This document shows, piece by piece, positions 36,779-45,881 of a stretch of 64,000 nucleotides of DNA (positions are counted from its first letter, which is position 1; the number at the start of each line of letters is the position of its first letter). Source of the stretch: Aliivibrio sp. S3MY1 (GTDB lineage Bacteria > Pseudomonadota > Gammaproteobacteria > Enterobacterales > Vibrionaceae). A program made the position numbers and the translations under genes. The notes beneath the pieces are model-generated. The model worked only from the letters and a program-made list of their open reading frames with translations. It ran no database searches and was not told the origin of the DNA. The stretch spans positions 186,001 to 250,000 of the forward strand of contig NZ_JARACO010000001.1 of NCBI RefSeq assembly GCF_028765575.1. The letters are read 5' to 3'.

Positions 36779-38296
36779 TTAATTATTCAACTTATTATTA
36801 ACATATGACTCGATTCGATTTTTTTCTTCTTCATTTAAATATAATCCAAGTTTTGTTCTTCGCCATAAAATATCTTCTATATTCTTAGCAAATTCATTTT
36901 CAATTAAATAATCAATTTCAACCTGATAAACCCCCTGAGAAAATACCTGTCCCATGTCATCTTGGCATTCAACATGTTTTAATAAATTCCATGTAAATGT
37001 TCCAAACTGATTAACATAGCGTGTGACTGTTTCATTAGCTAACCAAGGGTATTTACCACAAATATTGTTAACGAGCTGTTGACGAGGATAATCAAAATCA
37101 CCACCGGGTAACGCCACATTTCTTGTCCATGGTTTTCCCATTTTAGAAAAATATGGGTTTAACATCTTCATTGCTGTTTCACCCAACTTTCTATAAGTCG
37201 TTAGCTTTCCACCAAAAATAGACAATAATGGTGCTTGATCCAACTCTTGCTCTAACTCTAGAGTGTAATCACGAGTAATCGCTTGAGGTGAATCTGATTC
37301 GTCATCACATAATGGTCGTACACCGCTGTAAGTCCACACAACATCATCACGCTGAAGTTGATCAACAAAATGCTGATTTACTACATCAATTAAATAATTT
37401 ACTTCATCTTCTGATATTTCTACTTTTCTCGGATCGCCTTTGTATTCAACATCCGTAGTACCTATGATTGAAAAATCTTCCATGTAAGGAATGACAAACA
37501 CAATTCGGTTATCTTTATTTTGTAGGATATACGCCTGCTCTTCATTATGTATTCTAGGAACCACTATATGCGAGCCTTTCACCAAACGAATATTACGAGG
37601 TGATTCTTCTTCTAAGCTATCATCAAAAAATTGTTTAACCCATGGACCTGCAGCATTAACCAATGCTTTTGCTTTACGCTCAAAACGCGTATGTGTTTGC
37701 TCATCAAAAATAGTGACATGCCAAATGTCATCCACACGAGTGGCTTTTTCAACACGGCAATAATTCTTTACTTCTGCGCCGTTTTTCTCCGCAGCTATCG
37801 CATTTAAAATAACTAAACGAGCATCATCAACCCAGCAATCTGAATATTCGAAACCTTTGGTCATTTCAGGCTTTAGTAAACCCGATGCAGAAAGATTCAC
37901 AGAGTGACTTGCAGGAAGTGTGGTTCGTTTGCCTAAATTATCATAAAGGAACAGACCAGCACGGATCATCCATGCAGGACGTAAAAATGGGCGATGAGGT
38001 AAACGAAAACGCATTGGTTTTGCAATATGTGGGGCTTTAGCCAATAACACTTCACGCTCGGCAAGCGCTTCGGATACTAAACGAAACTCATAATGTTCTA
38101 AGTAGCGTAAACCACCGTGAATTAACTTTGAGCTTGCTGAAGAGGTTGCTGAAGCAAAATCAGACGCTTCGTATAGACCAACGGTTAAACCTCGGCCAGC
38201 CGCATCAGCAGCAACCCCAGCCCCGTTAATACCACCACCGACTACAATTAAATCTAAAACAGCGCAGGTTGTGTATGTTTGGCTTTCATTATTCAT
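36779..38296 (-). CDS. glpD: Aerobic glycerol-3-phosphate dehydrogenase
   Basis: This membrane-associated flavoenzyme of 505 residues oxidises glycerol-3-phosphate to DHAP and passes electrons to ubiquinone. It has the FAD motif DLIVVGGGINGAGVAADAAGRG, the family motif SSKLIHGGLRYLEHYEFRLV, and the C-terminal region (LWRRTKLGLYL) typical of GlpD. Length matches E. coli (501). It is transcribed after glpR but behind a terminator and with its own operator-like site at 38384-38403, so it is a separate unit. Confidence 0.96.
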   Translation of the reverse strand: MNNESQTYTTCAVLDLIVVGGGINGAGVAADAAGRGLTVGLYEASDFASATSSASSKLIHGGLRYLEHYEFRLVSEALAEREVLLAKAPHIAKPMRFRLPHRPFLRPAWMIRAGLFLYDNLGKRTTLPASHSVNLSASGLLKPEMTKGFEYSDCWVDDARLVILNAIAAEKNGAEVKNYCRVEKATRVDDIWHVTIFDEQTHTRFERKAKALVNAAGPWVKQFFDDSLEEESPRNIRLVKGSHIVVPRIHNEEQAYILQNKDNRIVFVIPYMEDFSIIGTTDVEYKGDPRKVEISEDEVNYLIDVVNQHFVDQLQRDDVVWTYSGVRPLCDDESDSPQAITRDYTLELEQELDQAPLLSIFGGKLTTYRKLGETAMKMLNPYFSKMGKPWTRNVALPGGDFDYPRQQLVNNICGKYPWLANETVTRYVNQFGTFTWNLLKHVECQDDMGQVFSQGVYQVEIDYLIENEFAKNIEDILWRRTKLGLYLNEEEKNRIESYVNNKLNN

Positions 38297-38320
38297 AGTA
38301 GTGACCTTAAATACTCAGAT

Positions 38321-38403
38321 GAGCGAACGAACATTAATTACGATAAAAATACGATATATTAACTTTCGTTTTGAGTCACTTTTTATTTTCGATTTCGAAC
38401 ATT
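38321..38403 (-). promoter_or_regulatory. glpD control region with E. coli-type GlpR operator
   Basis: At 38384-38403 the 20-bp palindrome (TTCG-ATTT-CGAA core) matches the E. coli GlpR consensus WATGTTCGWTAWCGAACATW at 18 of 20 positions. A second, weaker element GAGCGAACGAACATT lies at 38321-38335. Repression of glpD by GlpR, relieved by glycerol-3-phosphate, is the expected behaviour. Confidence 0.65.
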
Positions 38404-38420
38404 TACTGTGATGCAGATAC

Positions 38421-38459
38421 AAAAAATCCCTGATCTTAATCAAAGACAGGGATTTTTTA
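38421..38459 (-). terminator. Terminator after glpR
   Basis: Arms AAATCCCTG / CAGGGATTT with an A-run giving a U-run on the minus strand. It separates glpR from glpD. Confidence 0.85.
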
Positions 38460-38476
38460 TTTAGAAGAAATGAGGA

Positions 38477-39244
38477 CTACTTTGAAATTACCTCATAAGG
38501 AATTTCATTATCTTTTAAAATAGCCACGATCTCTTCTGGTGGCTCTTGATCGGTAATGATCATTTGCAGCTCAGTAATACTGCCTAAATTCACCATCGCA
38601 TTACGACCAAATTTCGTATGGTCAACCGCAAGGTATACGCTGCGGCTATTTTCAATAATGGCTTTTTTCACTCGAACTTCATGATAATCGAAATCCAATA
38701 GCGAACCATCATAATCAATACCACTGATCCCCAATATACCGAAATCTAAACGGAACTGATTAATAAAGTCTAATGTTGCCTCGCCTACAATTCCACCATC
38801 ACGGTTACGAACTTCACCGCCAGCAAGGATCACTTTAAAATCAGGGTTCGCCATCAATATCATAGCGACATTGATGTTATTAGTTACGACGCGTAACTCT
38901 TTATGATTTTTTACTAATGCTTTTGCTACTGATTCTGGCGTTGTACCTATATCAATAAACAAGGTTGCACCATCAGGAATATGCTTCGCAAGTGCTTCTG
39001 CAATCGTATCTTTTTCGTTTAACTGCATCACTTTACGCGTTGTATACGCTGTATTTACTGAGCTTAGTGGAATGGTAGCCCCACCATGATGACGGCGGAT
39101 TTTGTTCTCATCAGCCAATTCATTTAAATCTCGACGAATGGTTTGCGGACTTACTTTAAACTGTTCGACTAAATCCTCAGTACTGACATATCCATGTTGT
39201 TGTACAAGGTTTACAATTTCTTGATGTCTTGATAATTGCTTCAT
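38477..39244 (-). CDS. glpR: Glycerol-3-phosphate regulon repressor
   Basis: The 255-residue DeoR-family protein has an N-terminal winged helix (HQEIVNLVQQHGYVSTEDLVEQF, VSPQTIRRDLNELADENKIRRHHGG) and a C-terminal sugar-phosphate sensor (DGATLFIDIGTTPESVAKAL, LAGGEVRNRDGGIVG). It should repress glp genes until glycerol-3-phosphate binds. It lies between glpK and glpD, with terminators on both sides. TTTCGAACAAT close to its start hints at autoregulation. Confidence 0.94.
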   Translation of the reverse strand: MKQLSRHQEIVNLVQQHGYVSTEDLVEQFKVSPQTIRRDLNELADENKIRRHHGGATIPLSSVNTAYTTRKVMQLNEKDTIAEALAKHIPDGATLFIDIGTTPESVAKALVKNHKELRVVTNNINVAMILMANPDFKVILAGGEVRNRDGGIVGEATLDFINQFRLDFGILGISGIDYDGSLLDFDYHEVRVKKAIIENSRSVYLAVDHTKFGRNAMVNLGSITELQMIITDQEPPEEIVAILKDNEIPYEVISK

Positions 39245-39347
39245 GAATTACTCCCCTAATTTCGAACAATCAATGACTTATATTTTTCAACTCGAATTAG
39301 TGTACTAAAGAAGGAATAAATAGTGGTAGCTTTTGATGTAAATATGC

Positions 39348-39361
39348 GTGATATATATCAA
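39348..39361. promoter_or_regulatory. Fnr-like palindrome upstream of glpR
   Basis: GTGAT-ATAT-ATCAA matches the Fnr box TTGAT-N4-ATCAA at 9 of 10 specified bases, about 105 bp before glpR. It could equally be a chance AT-rich palindrome. Confidence 0.35.
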
Positions 39362-39376
39362 ACAAAGTTCGCAAAT

Positions 39377-39413
39377 GAAAAAAGGAGCACACTAAATGCG
39401 CTCCTTTTGTTTG
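39377..39413 (-). terminator. Terminator after glpFK
   Basis: Arms AAGGAGC / GCTCCTT (with a few extra pairs) and a U-run on the minus transcript. Confidence 0.75.
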
Positions 39414-39435
39414 ATTAATAATCAGATTAGGTTAA

Positions 39436-40950
39436 TTACTCTTCATCATGTAACTCAGCCCATGCTTGCGCACATTTTACTGCGCGTTTCCAACCACGGT
39501 AACGTTGGTTACGCTTCTCTTCGTCATGATGAGGTTCAAAAGAGCGATCAATGATGGCTTTATCTGCTAACTCATCAAGGCTACCCCAGAAACCAACCGC
39601 TAAGCCAGCAAGATAAGCGGCCCCTAACGCCGTTACTTCTGTAACTTGTGGGCGATGAACTGCAACATCTAATACATCCGATTGGAATTGCATTAAGAAG
39701 TTATTGGCAACCGCACCACCATCGACACGAAGTGCTGACAATTTGATACCTGAATCCGCTTGCATAGCATCAATTACATCGCGAGTTTGGTAAGCAATAC
39801 TTTCTAATGTGGCACGAATAATATGGTTTGAACCACAGCCGCGAGTTAATCCAACAATCGTACCACGCGCATACGCATCCCAATATGGTGCCCCAAGCCC
39901 CGTAAAGGCAGGAACCACATACACGCCATTTGATGAATCCACTTTAGTTGCAAAGTATTCTGAATCTTTTGCGTCTGCCAGCAGTTTCATTTCATCACGC
40001 AGCCATTGAATTGATGCTCCCCCCATAAATACTGCACCTTCAAGTGCGTAAGAGGCTTCACCACGTGGGCCACATGCTAGTGTTGTTAATAGGCCATTGC
40101 GAGACGTTACTTTCTCTTTGCCTGTATTCATTAACAAGAAACACCCTGTGCCGTAGGTATTTTTCGCTTGGCCTTGCTCCACACACATTTGACCATAAAG
40201 TGCGGCTTGTTGATCTCCTGCAATACCTGCAATTGGAATACGTGTACCGCCTTTACCACCAATGTTTGTTTCACCATATACTTCTGATGATGATTTCACT
40301 TCTGGCATCATTGAAAGTGGAATATCTAGCTCTTTCAGCAGTTTTTCATCCCACTGAAGCGTATTGATATTAAACACCATGGTACGTGATGCATTGGTGT
40401 AATCTGTAACGTGAACACGCCCTTGTGTCATCTTCCACACAAGCCACGTATCAACCGTACCAAACAATAATTTACCCGCTTCAGCGTCTTCACGAGCACC
40501 TTCAACGTTATCAAGAATCCACTTAATTTTTGTACCTGAGAAATATGGGTCAACAACTAACCCTGTATTTTCACGAATATACTCCTCTAAACCTGCTTCT
40601 TTTAGCTTTTCACAGGTGTCAGCAGTACGACGACATTGCCAAACTATCGCATTATAGACTGGCTTCCCTGTTTCTTTGTTCCAAACGATCGTCGTTTCAC
40701 GTTGGTTTGTAATACCAATACCCGCAATTTGATCACTTCGAATGCCTGTTTTTGCTAAGGTTTCAACTAGAGTTGAACTTTGTGTGGCGTAAATCTCTAA
40801 TGGATCATGCTCTACCCAGCCAGCTTGCGGATAAATCTGGGTAAATTCACGCTGAGAAACACTGACAATATTCGCATTGTGGTCAAGTATGACGGCACGA
40901 GAGCTAGTAGTTCCTTGGTCAAGTGCAACAATGTATTTTTGCTCAGTCAT
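39436..40950 (-). CDS. glpK: Glycerol kinase
   Basis: The 504-residue FGGY-family kinase phosphorylates glycerol to glycerol-3-phosphate. [14 protein letters not shown] is the phosphate loop, and [23 protein letters not shown] covers the ATP region and the Arg of the FBP-inhibition site. In E. coli the EIIA-Glc docking loop reads PGIETTERNYRY; here it is [12 protein letters not shown], so inducer exclusion through EIIA-Glc may be weak or absent. It is co-transcribed with glpF, 74 bp upstream. Confidence 0.97.
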   Translation of the reverse strand: MTEQKYIVALDQGTTSSRAVILDHNANIVSVSQREFTQIYPQAGWVEHDPLEIYATQSSTLVETLAKTGIRSDQIAGIGITNQRETTIVWNKETGKPVYNAIVWQCRRTADTCEKLKEAGLEEYIRENTGLVVDPYFSGTKIKWILDNVEGAREDAEAGKLLFGTVDTWLVWKMTQGRVHVTDYTNASRTMVFNINTLQWDEKLLKELDIPLSMMPEVKSSSEVYGETNIGGKGGTRIPIAGIAGDQQAALYGQMCVEQGQAKNTYGTGCFLLMNTGKEKVTSRNGLLTTLACGPRGEASYALEGAVFMGGASIQWLRDEMKLLADAKDSEYFATKVDSSNGVYVVPAFTGLGAPYWDAYARGTIVGLTRGCGSNHIIRATLESIAYQTRDVIDAMQADSGIKLSALRVDGGAVANNFLMQFQSDVLDVAVHRPQVTEVTALGAAYLAGLAVGFWGSLDELADKAIIDRSFEPHHDEEKRNQRYRGWKRAVKCAQAWAELHDEE

Positions 40951-41024
40951 GATGGAGTCCTTTTGTATATTATTTTTAGTGAATTAACTCGTAGGGAGGT
41001 AATTGTTAGTTTTTTAATATTAAT

Positions 41025-41879
41025 TTATGCGTCGGCTGTTTTGGCTTGTTCTTCCGCTTCACACTGGTTTGGAATAGTACAACCATGGCCTGCTTTTGGT
41101 AGATAAGCACCAATCATTTTTGGATAAGCCCAACCACCAAAACATGCACCAGCAATTGGCGCTAAAATTGGAACGATAAAGTAAGGAATTTCTTTTGCAC
41201 CTGTTAATGCGTAATCCCAACCCGCTAAGTAAGCAAACAGTTTTGGTCCAAAATCACGAGCAGGGTTCATTGCAAAACCAGTCAGTGGGCCAAGAGAGCC
41301 GCCAATAACCGCTATTAATATACCAATAAGAAGTGGATTCATTGCACCGCGAGAAGCCCCATTATGTTCATCACCTAAAGCAAGAATTCCGAACATAAGA
41401 ACAGCAGTAATTACAAACTCAACAGCAAACGCGCCTAGTATCGATAAAGAAGGGTTTGGATAGGTTGAAAAGATACCCGCCGTTGATAATGCAGCTTCAC
41501 TGCTTCGTAAAAAACCGTTCGCAATTTCATAATCAGCAAACAAATTGCTATATAAAGCATAGACCAATGCCGCCGAGCAAAAAGCCCCAAGCAATTGAGC
41601 TATAATGTATGGCACAACTTTCGCCTTATTGAAGCCATGGAAAGCCGCAAGAGCAATCGTCACTGCGGGGTTAATATGTGCTCCCGAAACCCCTGCTGTA
41701 CAGTAAATGGCAATGGAAACACCAAAGCCCCATATAATACTAACTTCCCATTGACCAAATTCCGCGCCAGTCAATACAAGTGCTGCTACACAGCCAACAC
41801 CAAAAAAGATTAACAACCCTGTTCCTATAAACTCAGCAAGGCATTCGCCAAAAAGTGTGTGTTGTTTATTATTCGCCAT
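41025..41879 (-). CDS. glpF: Glycerol facilitator (aquaglyceroporin)
   Basis: The MIP-family channel of 284 residues has six full helices and two NPA half-helices: HINPAVTIALA and FAMNPARDFGPK. The Asp after NPAR is diagnostic of glycerol facilitators as opposed to aquaporins. It lets glycerol diffuse across the inner membrane for trapping by GlpK, encoded next. The C-terminus has extra Cys residues (GHGCTIPNQCEAEE). The promoter region is 460 bp long with an operator-like site. Confidence 0.95.
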   Translation of the reverse strand: MANNKQHTLFGECLAEFIGTGLLIFFGVGCVAALVLTGAEFGQWEVSIIWGFGVSIAIYCTAGVSGAHINPAVTIALAAFHGFNKAKVVPYIIAQLLGAFCSAALVYALYSNLFADYEIANGFLRSSEAALSTAGIFSTYPNPSLSILGAFAVEFVITAVLMFGILALGDEHNGASRGAMNPLLIGILIAVIGGSLGPLTGFAMNPARDFGPKLFAYLAGWDYALTGAKEIPYFIVPILAPIAGACFGGWAYPKMIGAYLPKAGHGCTIPNQCEAEEQAKTADA

Positions 41880-42277
41880 TATTCATTCCTTTGTGTCGTT
41901 ATGTACTCATTTCATCTAACGTATATACAGCTCTATATACTCAAGATAAACGGCCCAATTATTATTAAAGTAGGTATACAGCATTCACGTTAAGCTGCGT
42001 GAAATGTACTCCTTTTATTAATAATTTAAACACCAGCAAATAAGAAACGAGCGTTCGAGCACAGAAAGTGCGTGTTAGAATATCAAAAAGAAGATCTAGT
42101 GCATAAAACAAGCAAACGAGCAGGTCTGACCAGGAGGATGGCGTAACAAAATAATATAAAGAGATTATTAAAAATAAAAACTTCTAACGTATTAATTTCA
42201 TTGAGTCTACCAATAGATATACCACTAAAGATAGAATGTACGAAGGGGGGCTTTCTACAATTCATTGCTTTCGATAA
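41880..42277 (-). promoter_or_regulatory. glpF leader and promoter region
   Basis: A long gene-free stretch upstream of glpF. AACGAGCGTTCGAGC around 42047-42060 contains CGAGCGTTCG (42048-42057), the reverse complement of the motif before glpA, hence a candidate GlpR operator. An inverted repeat TTCACG-N8-CGTGAA lies at 41984-42003, a possible activator site. No ORF here looks real. Confidence 0.55.
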
Positions 42278-42322
42278 AAAAATGCTCGTATTAAATCATA
42301 TAGATTAAAAACGAGCATTTTA
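42278..42322 (-). terminator. Terminator of the YnjB-like gene
   Basis: Arms AAAATGCTCGT / ACGAGCATTTT with A-run, giving a U-run on the minus transcript. Confidence 0.8.
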
Positions 42323-42340
42323 TAGTAATTTAGATGATTT

Positions 42341-43483
42341 TTACTTTCCGTAACGAACTAGCCACTCTTTCTCTAGCGCCACCTGCCAGCTTGGATGTGG
42401 TTCTGCTAAGGATTTAAATAGCGTTGTGTTTTTTGCAGATCCAGTTAGATACCGTGACGACAGCACTGATGGATCACCCCAAACACTTAAATCCCCTTTA
42501 CGAGATTGTGCTTCAGGACTCAGTAAAAAGTTAATCGCTACTTGAGCGCCCTCTTTTGCTGATGCATTCCATGGAATAGCTAAGAAATGAATATTAGACA
42601 GTGCCCCCGCTTCCATTGCGTATGTTTGTGTAGTGTCTGCTAATTTTCCACTCGCTTGTGCTGAAAACACTTCATTTGGGTTAAACGTAACAGCAAGATC
42701 AATTTGACCGTCATCTAATAATTGTAATGATTGTGCCGTACCTGATGGGAACTGCTTACCTTTGCGCCACGCCGTTTGATGAAGCTCATCCAGATATATC
42801 CATAGTGATTTAGTCACCTCAGAAAAGTTCGCTTGCTCTACCGGCTTCATCAACTGAGGATCATTATTAGTTAACTCAATTAATAGTGCTTTTAAGAAGC
42901 TCGTACCATGAAACTCTGGCGGTTTAGGGTAAGTAATTCTATTTGGAAAGGCTTTGCTGTAACTAAGCAGTTCAGCAAAAGATTGTGGCGGATTACTTAA
43001 TGCTTGCTTGTCATGAATAAATACAAGTTGACCCACACCCCACGGCGCTTCTAAGCCTAACGTCGGCTCAGAAAAATCACTGTCTACAGGCAAGGTTTTA
43101 TCCACAAACTCCCAGCTTGGTAGCTGATTAACAAATGGACCAAACAGCAGTTGATTGCTCTTCATGGACTTAAAGTTTTCACCATTAATCCAGACCATAT
43201 CAACACTGCCCCCCTCATTTTTCCCTGCGGTTTTTTCAGCCAATAAACGAGAAGTACTTTCTGCAATATCTCCCACTTTTACATGTTTTAGTGTGACACC
43301 ATAAGTACGCTGTAGCTCTTTATCTGCCCAACGCAAGTAATTGTTTATCTCTTGGCTTCCCCCCCAAGCGTGAAAATACACAATTTGCCCTTTGGCTTTT
43401 TGTTCTATCTCTTTCCATGTATCTGCAGCATGAACGCTAAAAGAAAGTATTAGGCTATTGAGCAATAACAACCACTTTTTCAT
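42341..43483 (-). CDS. YnjB-like ABC transporter substrate-binding protein (orphan)
   Basis: This 380-residue periplasmic protein has a signal peptide (cleavage near SVHAADTW). IVYFHAWGGSQEINNYLRWA and APWGVGQLVFIHDKQ are like E. coli YnjB, whose operon ynjBCD encodes an uncharacterised importer of the iron/thiamine-type solute-binding class. No permease or ATPase gene lies next to it here; the gene is bounded by its own promoter region and terminator. Its partners must be elsewhere, or it may serve as a sensor. Substrate unknown. Confidence 0.8.
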   Translation of the reverse strand: MKKWLLLLNSLILSFSVHAADTWKEIEQKAKGQIVYFHAWGGSQEINNYLRWADKELQRTYGVTLKHVKVGDIAESTSRLLAEKTAGKNEGGSVDMVWINGENFKSMKSNQLLFGPFVNQLPSWEFVDKTLPVDSDFSEPTLGLEAPWGVGQLVFIHDKQALSNPPQSFAELLSYSKAFPNRITYPKPPEFHGTSFLKALLIELTNNDPQLMKPVEQANFSEVTKSLWIYLDELHQTAWRKGKQFPSGTAQSLQLLDDGQIDLAVTFNPNEVFSAQASGKLADTTQTYAMEAGALSNIHFLAIPWNASAKEGAQVAINFLLSPEAQSRKGDLSVWGDPSVLSSRYLTGSAKNTTLFKSLAEPHPSWQVALEKEWLVRYGK

Positions 43484-43684
43484 CTGTTTTTCCTTTATCC
43501 ATTAAAGAGTATTTTGATTATATCCGTCCCGATTATAGTGTATAAATTATGATTGTTCAGAGCTTTGTGGTTATATTTAATAATCAAAAAATATCAATGG
43601 TTTCTTTCCTGCCTGATGACTTTGATGGTTACTTATTGCTGTTTTATTAAATAAAAGGCAATCGCACGACTATCCCAACAGACA

Positions 43685-45106
43685 TTATGTCTGCGGTATC
43701 ACAACCATAAATATGATCTCTTTATTCTCTTGATAATCGACCATTAAATCATAACCATTCAATTGAGCGACATTCTTTACAATAGATAAACCCAAACCAT
43801 GTCTATCGGTATGTGTTCTTGACTTATCTACCTGATATAAAGGTTTGAATATATTCTCAAGATCATATTGAGTTAATGGAGTAGAAGACGTATTTTTTAT
43901 CTTAATCACAATGCTTCCCCCCTCCTCTTTTTCAATGCTCGCAGACACTATGGACCCTTCTACACTATAAAATAGAGCGTTATCTAATAAATTTTTAACT
44001 ACCGTTTCTAAGCTGAAACGGTCAACATAAATCATTGGAGAGGCTAATGATGAAGAAAAAGTAACCCTCTCTTCCATTGTCGGATGTTTAAACTGCAGTT
44101 CGGCATTGATCTCCTCCGTCAATAGTCGAACATCTACCTCTTTCTTCTCAATCCCATAATTTCCTGATGTACTTTGACTCAATGCCATTAATTGATTGAC
44201 GATGGTTTTCATATTATTCGCAATCGATAATACATCTTCTTTGTAAGTCGCTGAAATCCTTACATCATCAGGGAAACGAATGTTCATTTCACTCAAACTA
44301 ATAAGCTCTGCTATCGGGGTTTTCAACTCATGAGCAATATCAGAAGAAAGGCGTTTTTCATTGGCTACATTCTGAATATTCAACTCAATATATCGATTGA
44401 GCTCTTTTCTAATTGGTGAGATCTCTTTACTTTCTTTTGGATTAGATTGAATACCTTGTGCATTTTCATCAAGCTCTGAAATCTCCTTATTGAGCAAATA
44501 CAATGAATCTAATTCTCTATCCACCACTTTTATCACCACCATTCGAATACCAAAGATAGCGGTAATAAAAACAAAGATAAGAGACAGATCTGCCATCAAT
44601 AAAATATTACTCACTCGTTGATTCGATATCGCCAAGGTTAAATACATGGTTTCAATATAAGTCACATCAGTAGGATCTACATCTGATGATAATTGGGGTT
44701 GGAATCGAGCTGAGATAGCTTTTCCCATACTGCCATCAGGAAGTTTTATATCAAAAATACGACTCTCATGGGTAGGGACATCTTGATAATCCAGGTCACC
44801 ATCATCAAAGTAGCTAAGAGATTGCGACTTTGCAAAAGTGCTCTCACCTAACCAAATCTGAAAGTATTGAGCCTCTTCTTCTCTCTCAAATTGAGGCATA
44901 AAACCTTTGTGATACTCAAATTCAATGCCATCACTTTCTACTTCAACTAAAGATTTAAAGTAATTTGATTTCTCGACTAAAGCATAGTCAAATTGCTGAT
45001 CAACCCAGGCATCGAGAATAAAATCTAAAGATAAAAAAACGACTAATAAAATGATACCGATGATCACGGTTAACGCATTAACCAAGCGATCTTTTATTGA
45101 GTACAT
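43685..45106 (-). CDS. Sensor histidine kinase of the eptA-linked two-component system
   Basis: The 473-residue kinase has helices at about 10-30 and 165-190 enclosing a periplasmic sensor rich in Asp/Glu, as in sensors of cations or antimicrobial peptides. The H-box is IAHELKTPIAELISL (His about 259), the N-box NLLDNALFYS, and the G2-like motif HGLGLSIVKNVAQLNGY. It resembles vibrio CarS/VprB and enterobacterial PmrB in place and plan. It overlaps the regulator gene by 13 bp. Likely role: control of lipid A phosphoethanolamine addition. Confidence 0.88.
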   Translation of the reverse strand: MYSIKDRLVNALTVIIGIILLVVFLSLDFILDAWVDQQFDYALVEKSNYFKSLVEVESDGIEFEYHKGFMPQFEREEEAQYFQIWLGESTFAKSQSLSYFDDGDLDYQDVPTHESRIFDIKLPDGSMGKAISARFQPQLSSDVDPTDVTYIETMYLTLAISNQRVSNILLMADLSLIFVFITAIFGIRMVVIKVVDRELDSLYLLNKEISELDENAQGIQSNPKESKEISPIRKELNRYIELNIQNVANEKRLSSDIAHELKTPIAELISLSEMNIRFPDDVRISATYKEDVLSIANNMKTIVNQLMALSQSTSGNYGIEKKEVDVRLLTEEINAELQFKHPTMEERVTFSSSLASPMIYVDRFSLETVVKNLLDNALFYSVEGSIVSASIEKEEGGSIVIKIKNTSSTPLTQYDLENIFKPLYQVDKSRTHTDRHGLGLSIVKNVAQLNGYDLMVDYQENKEIIFMVVIPQT

Positions 45107-45780
45107 GAGCGTTTTTCCACGTAATAACCAAAGCCTCGTTTATTTTTGATTGGCAGTTCGCCACCAACGGCTTTCGCTTTTTTTCGAATGGAGGATAAAT
45201 GTGATTCTATGGTGTTTTTCGAGATCGAATCAAATGAACCAATAACATAATCACTGATATTTTCTGTCGTCATTACCTGATTGCGAGAACGAAACATACA
45301 CTCGACAATCTTGTATTCATTTTTTGTTAGTTCGATCAACTTACCCGAAAATTCGAACTCTTTCTTTGCTAAATCAAGCCTAAATCCTTCAACTTCTACG
45401 TGGTCGTCATTGTGATTTACCACACCTCGACGAGCTACGGTTAAGATACGAGCATGCAGTTCATCAAACGAAAATGGTTTTACTAAATAATCATCAGCGC
45501 CTGACATTAAGCCTTCAACACGATCTTCTGGCTGTGATTTTGCCGATAAGATAATCACTTTTACGTCATTACCCATTTTTCGAATGCTTTTTAATAACGT
45601 AATACCATCAACATTAGGAAGCATTAAATCCAAAATAATAAAGTCATACTCATTGGTAATTGCCATCGAAAGTCCTTTTGAGCCATCTCCTGTTTCATCA
45701 ATAGTAAAACCAAGGTTACTCAGGCCCACCACTAAGCTACGACGTAAGTGTTCGGAGTCTTCTATTAGCAATATTTTCAT
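45094..45780 (-). CDS. OmpR-family response regulator of the eptA cluster
   Basis: The 228-residue regulator has a receiver with EDS at 7-9 and phospho-acceptor Asp in FIILDLMLPNVDG (about 51), LSAK and YLVKPFS. The C-terminal winged helix includes LTKNEYKIVECMF and SKNTIESHLSSIRKKA. Gene order eptA, regulator, kinase equals PmrC-PmrA-PmrB. The 101-bp gap to eptA could hold a promoter. Confidence 0.9.
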   Translation of the reverse strand: MKILLIEDSEHLRRSLVVGLSNLGFTIDETGDGSKGLSMAITNEYDFIILDLMLPNVDGITLLKSIRKMGNDVKVIILSAKSQPEDRVEGLMSGADDYLVKPFSFDELHARILTVARRGVVNHNDDHVEVEGFRLDLAKKEFEFSGKLIELTKNEYKIVECMFRSRNQVMTTENISDYVIGSFDSISKNTIESHLSSIRKKAKAVGGELPIKNKRGFGYYVEKRSCTQ

Positions 45781-45881
45781 TATTCAGTACCACTTTATTA
45801 TTTTATATAATGATAGTAGCAAAAATGGGCTAACCATTCTCATGATTAACCCCTTTCTTAATATGATGAACTCAAAGGTAA

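Noticed and set aside
42083-42265. 60-codon minus-strand frame upstream of glpF
   Set aside because: It sits between a terminator and the glpF operator region, with no ribosome site or family.
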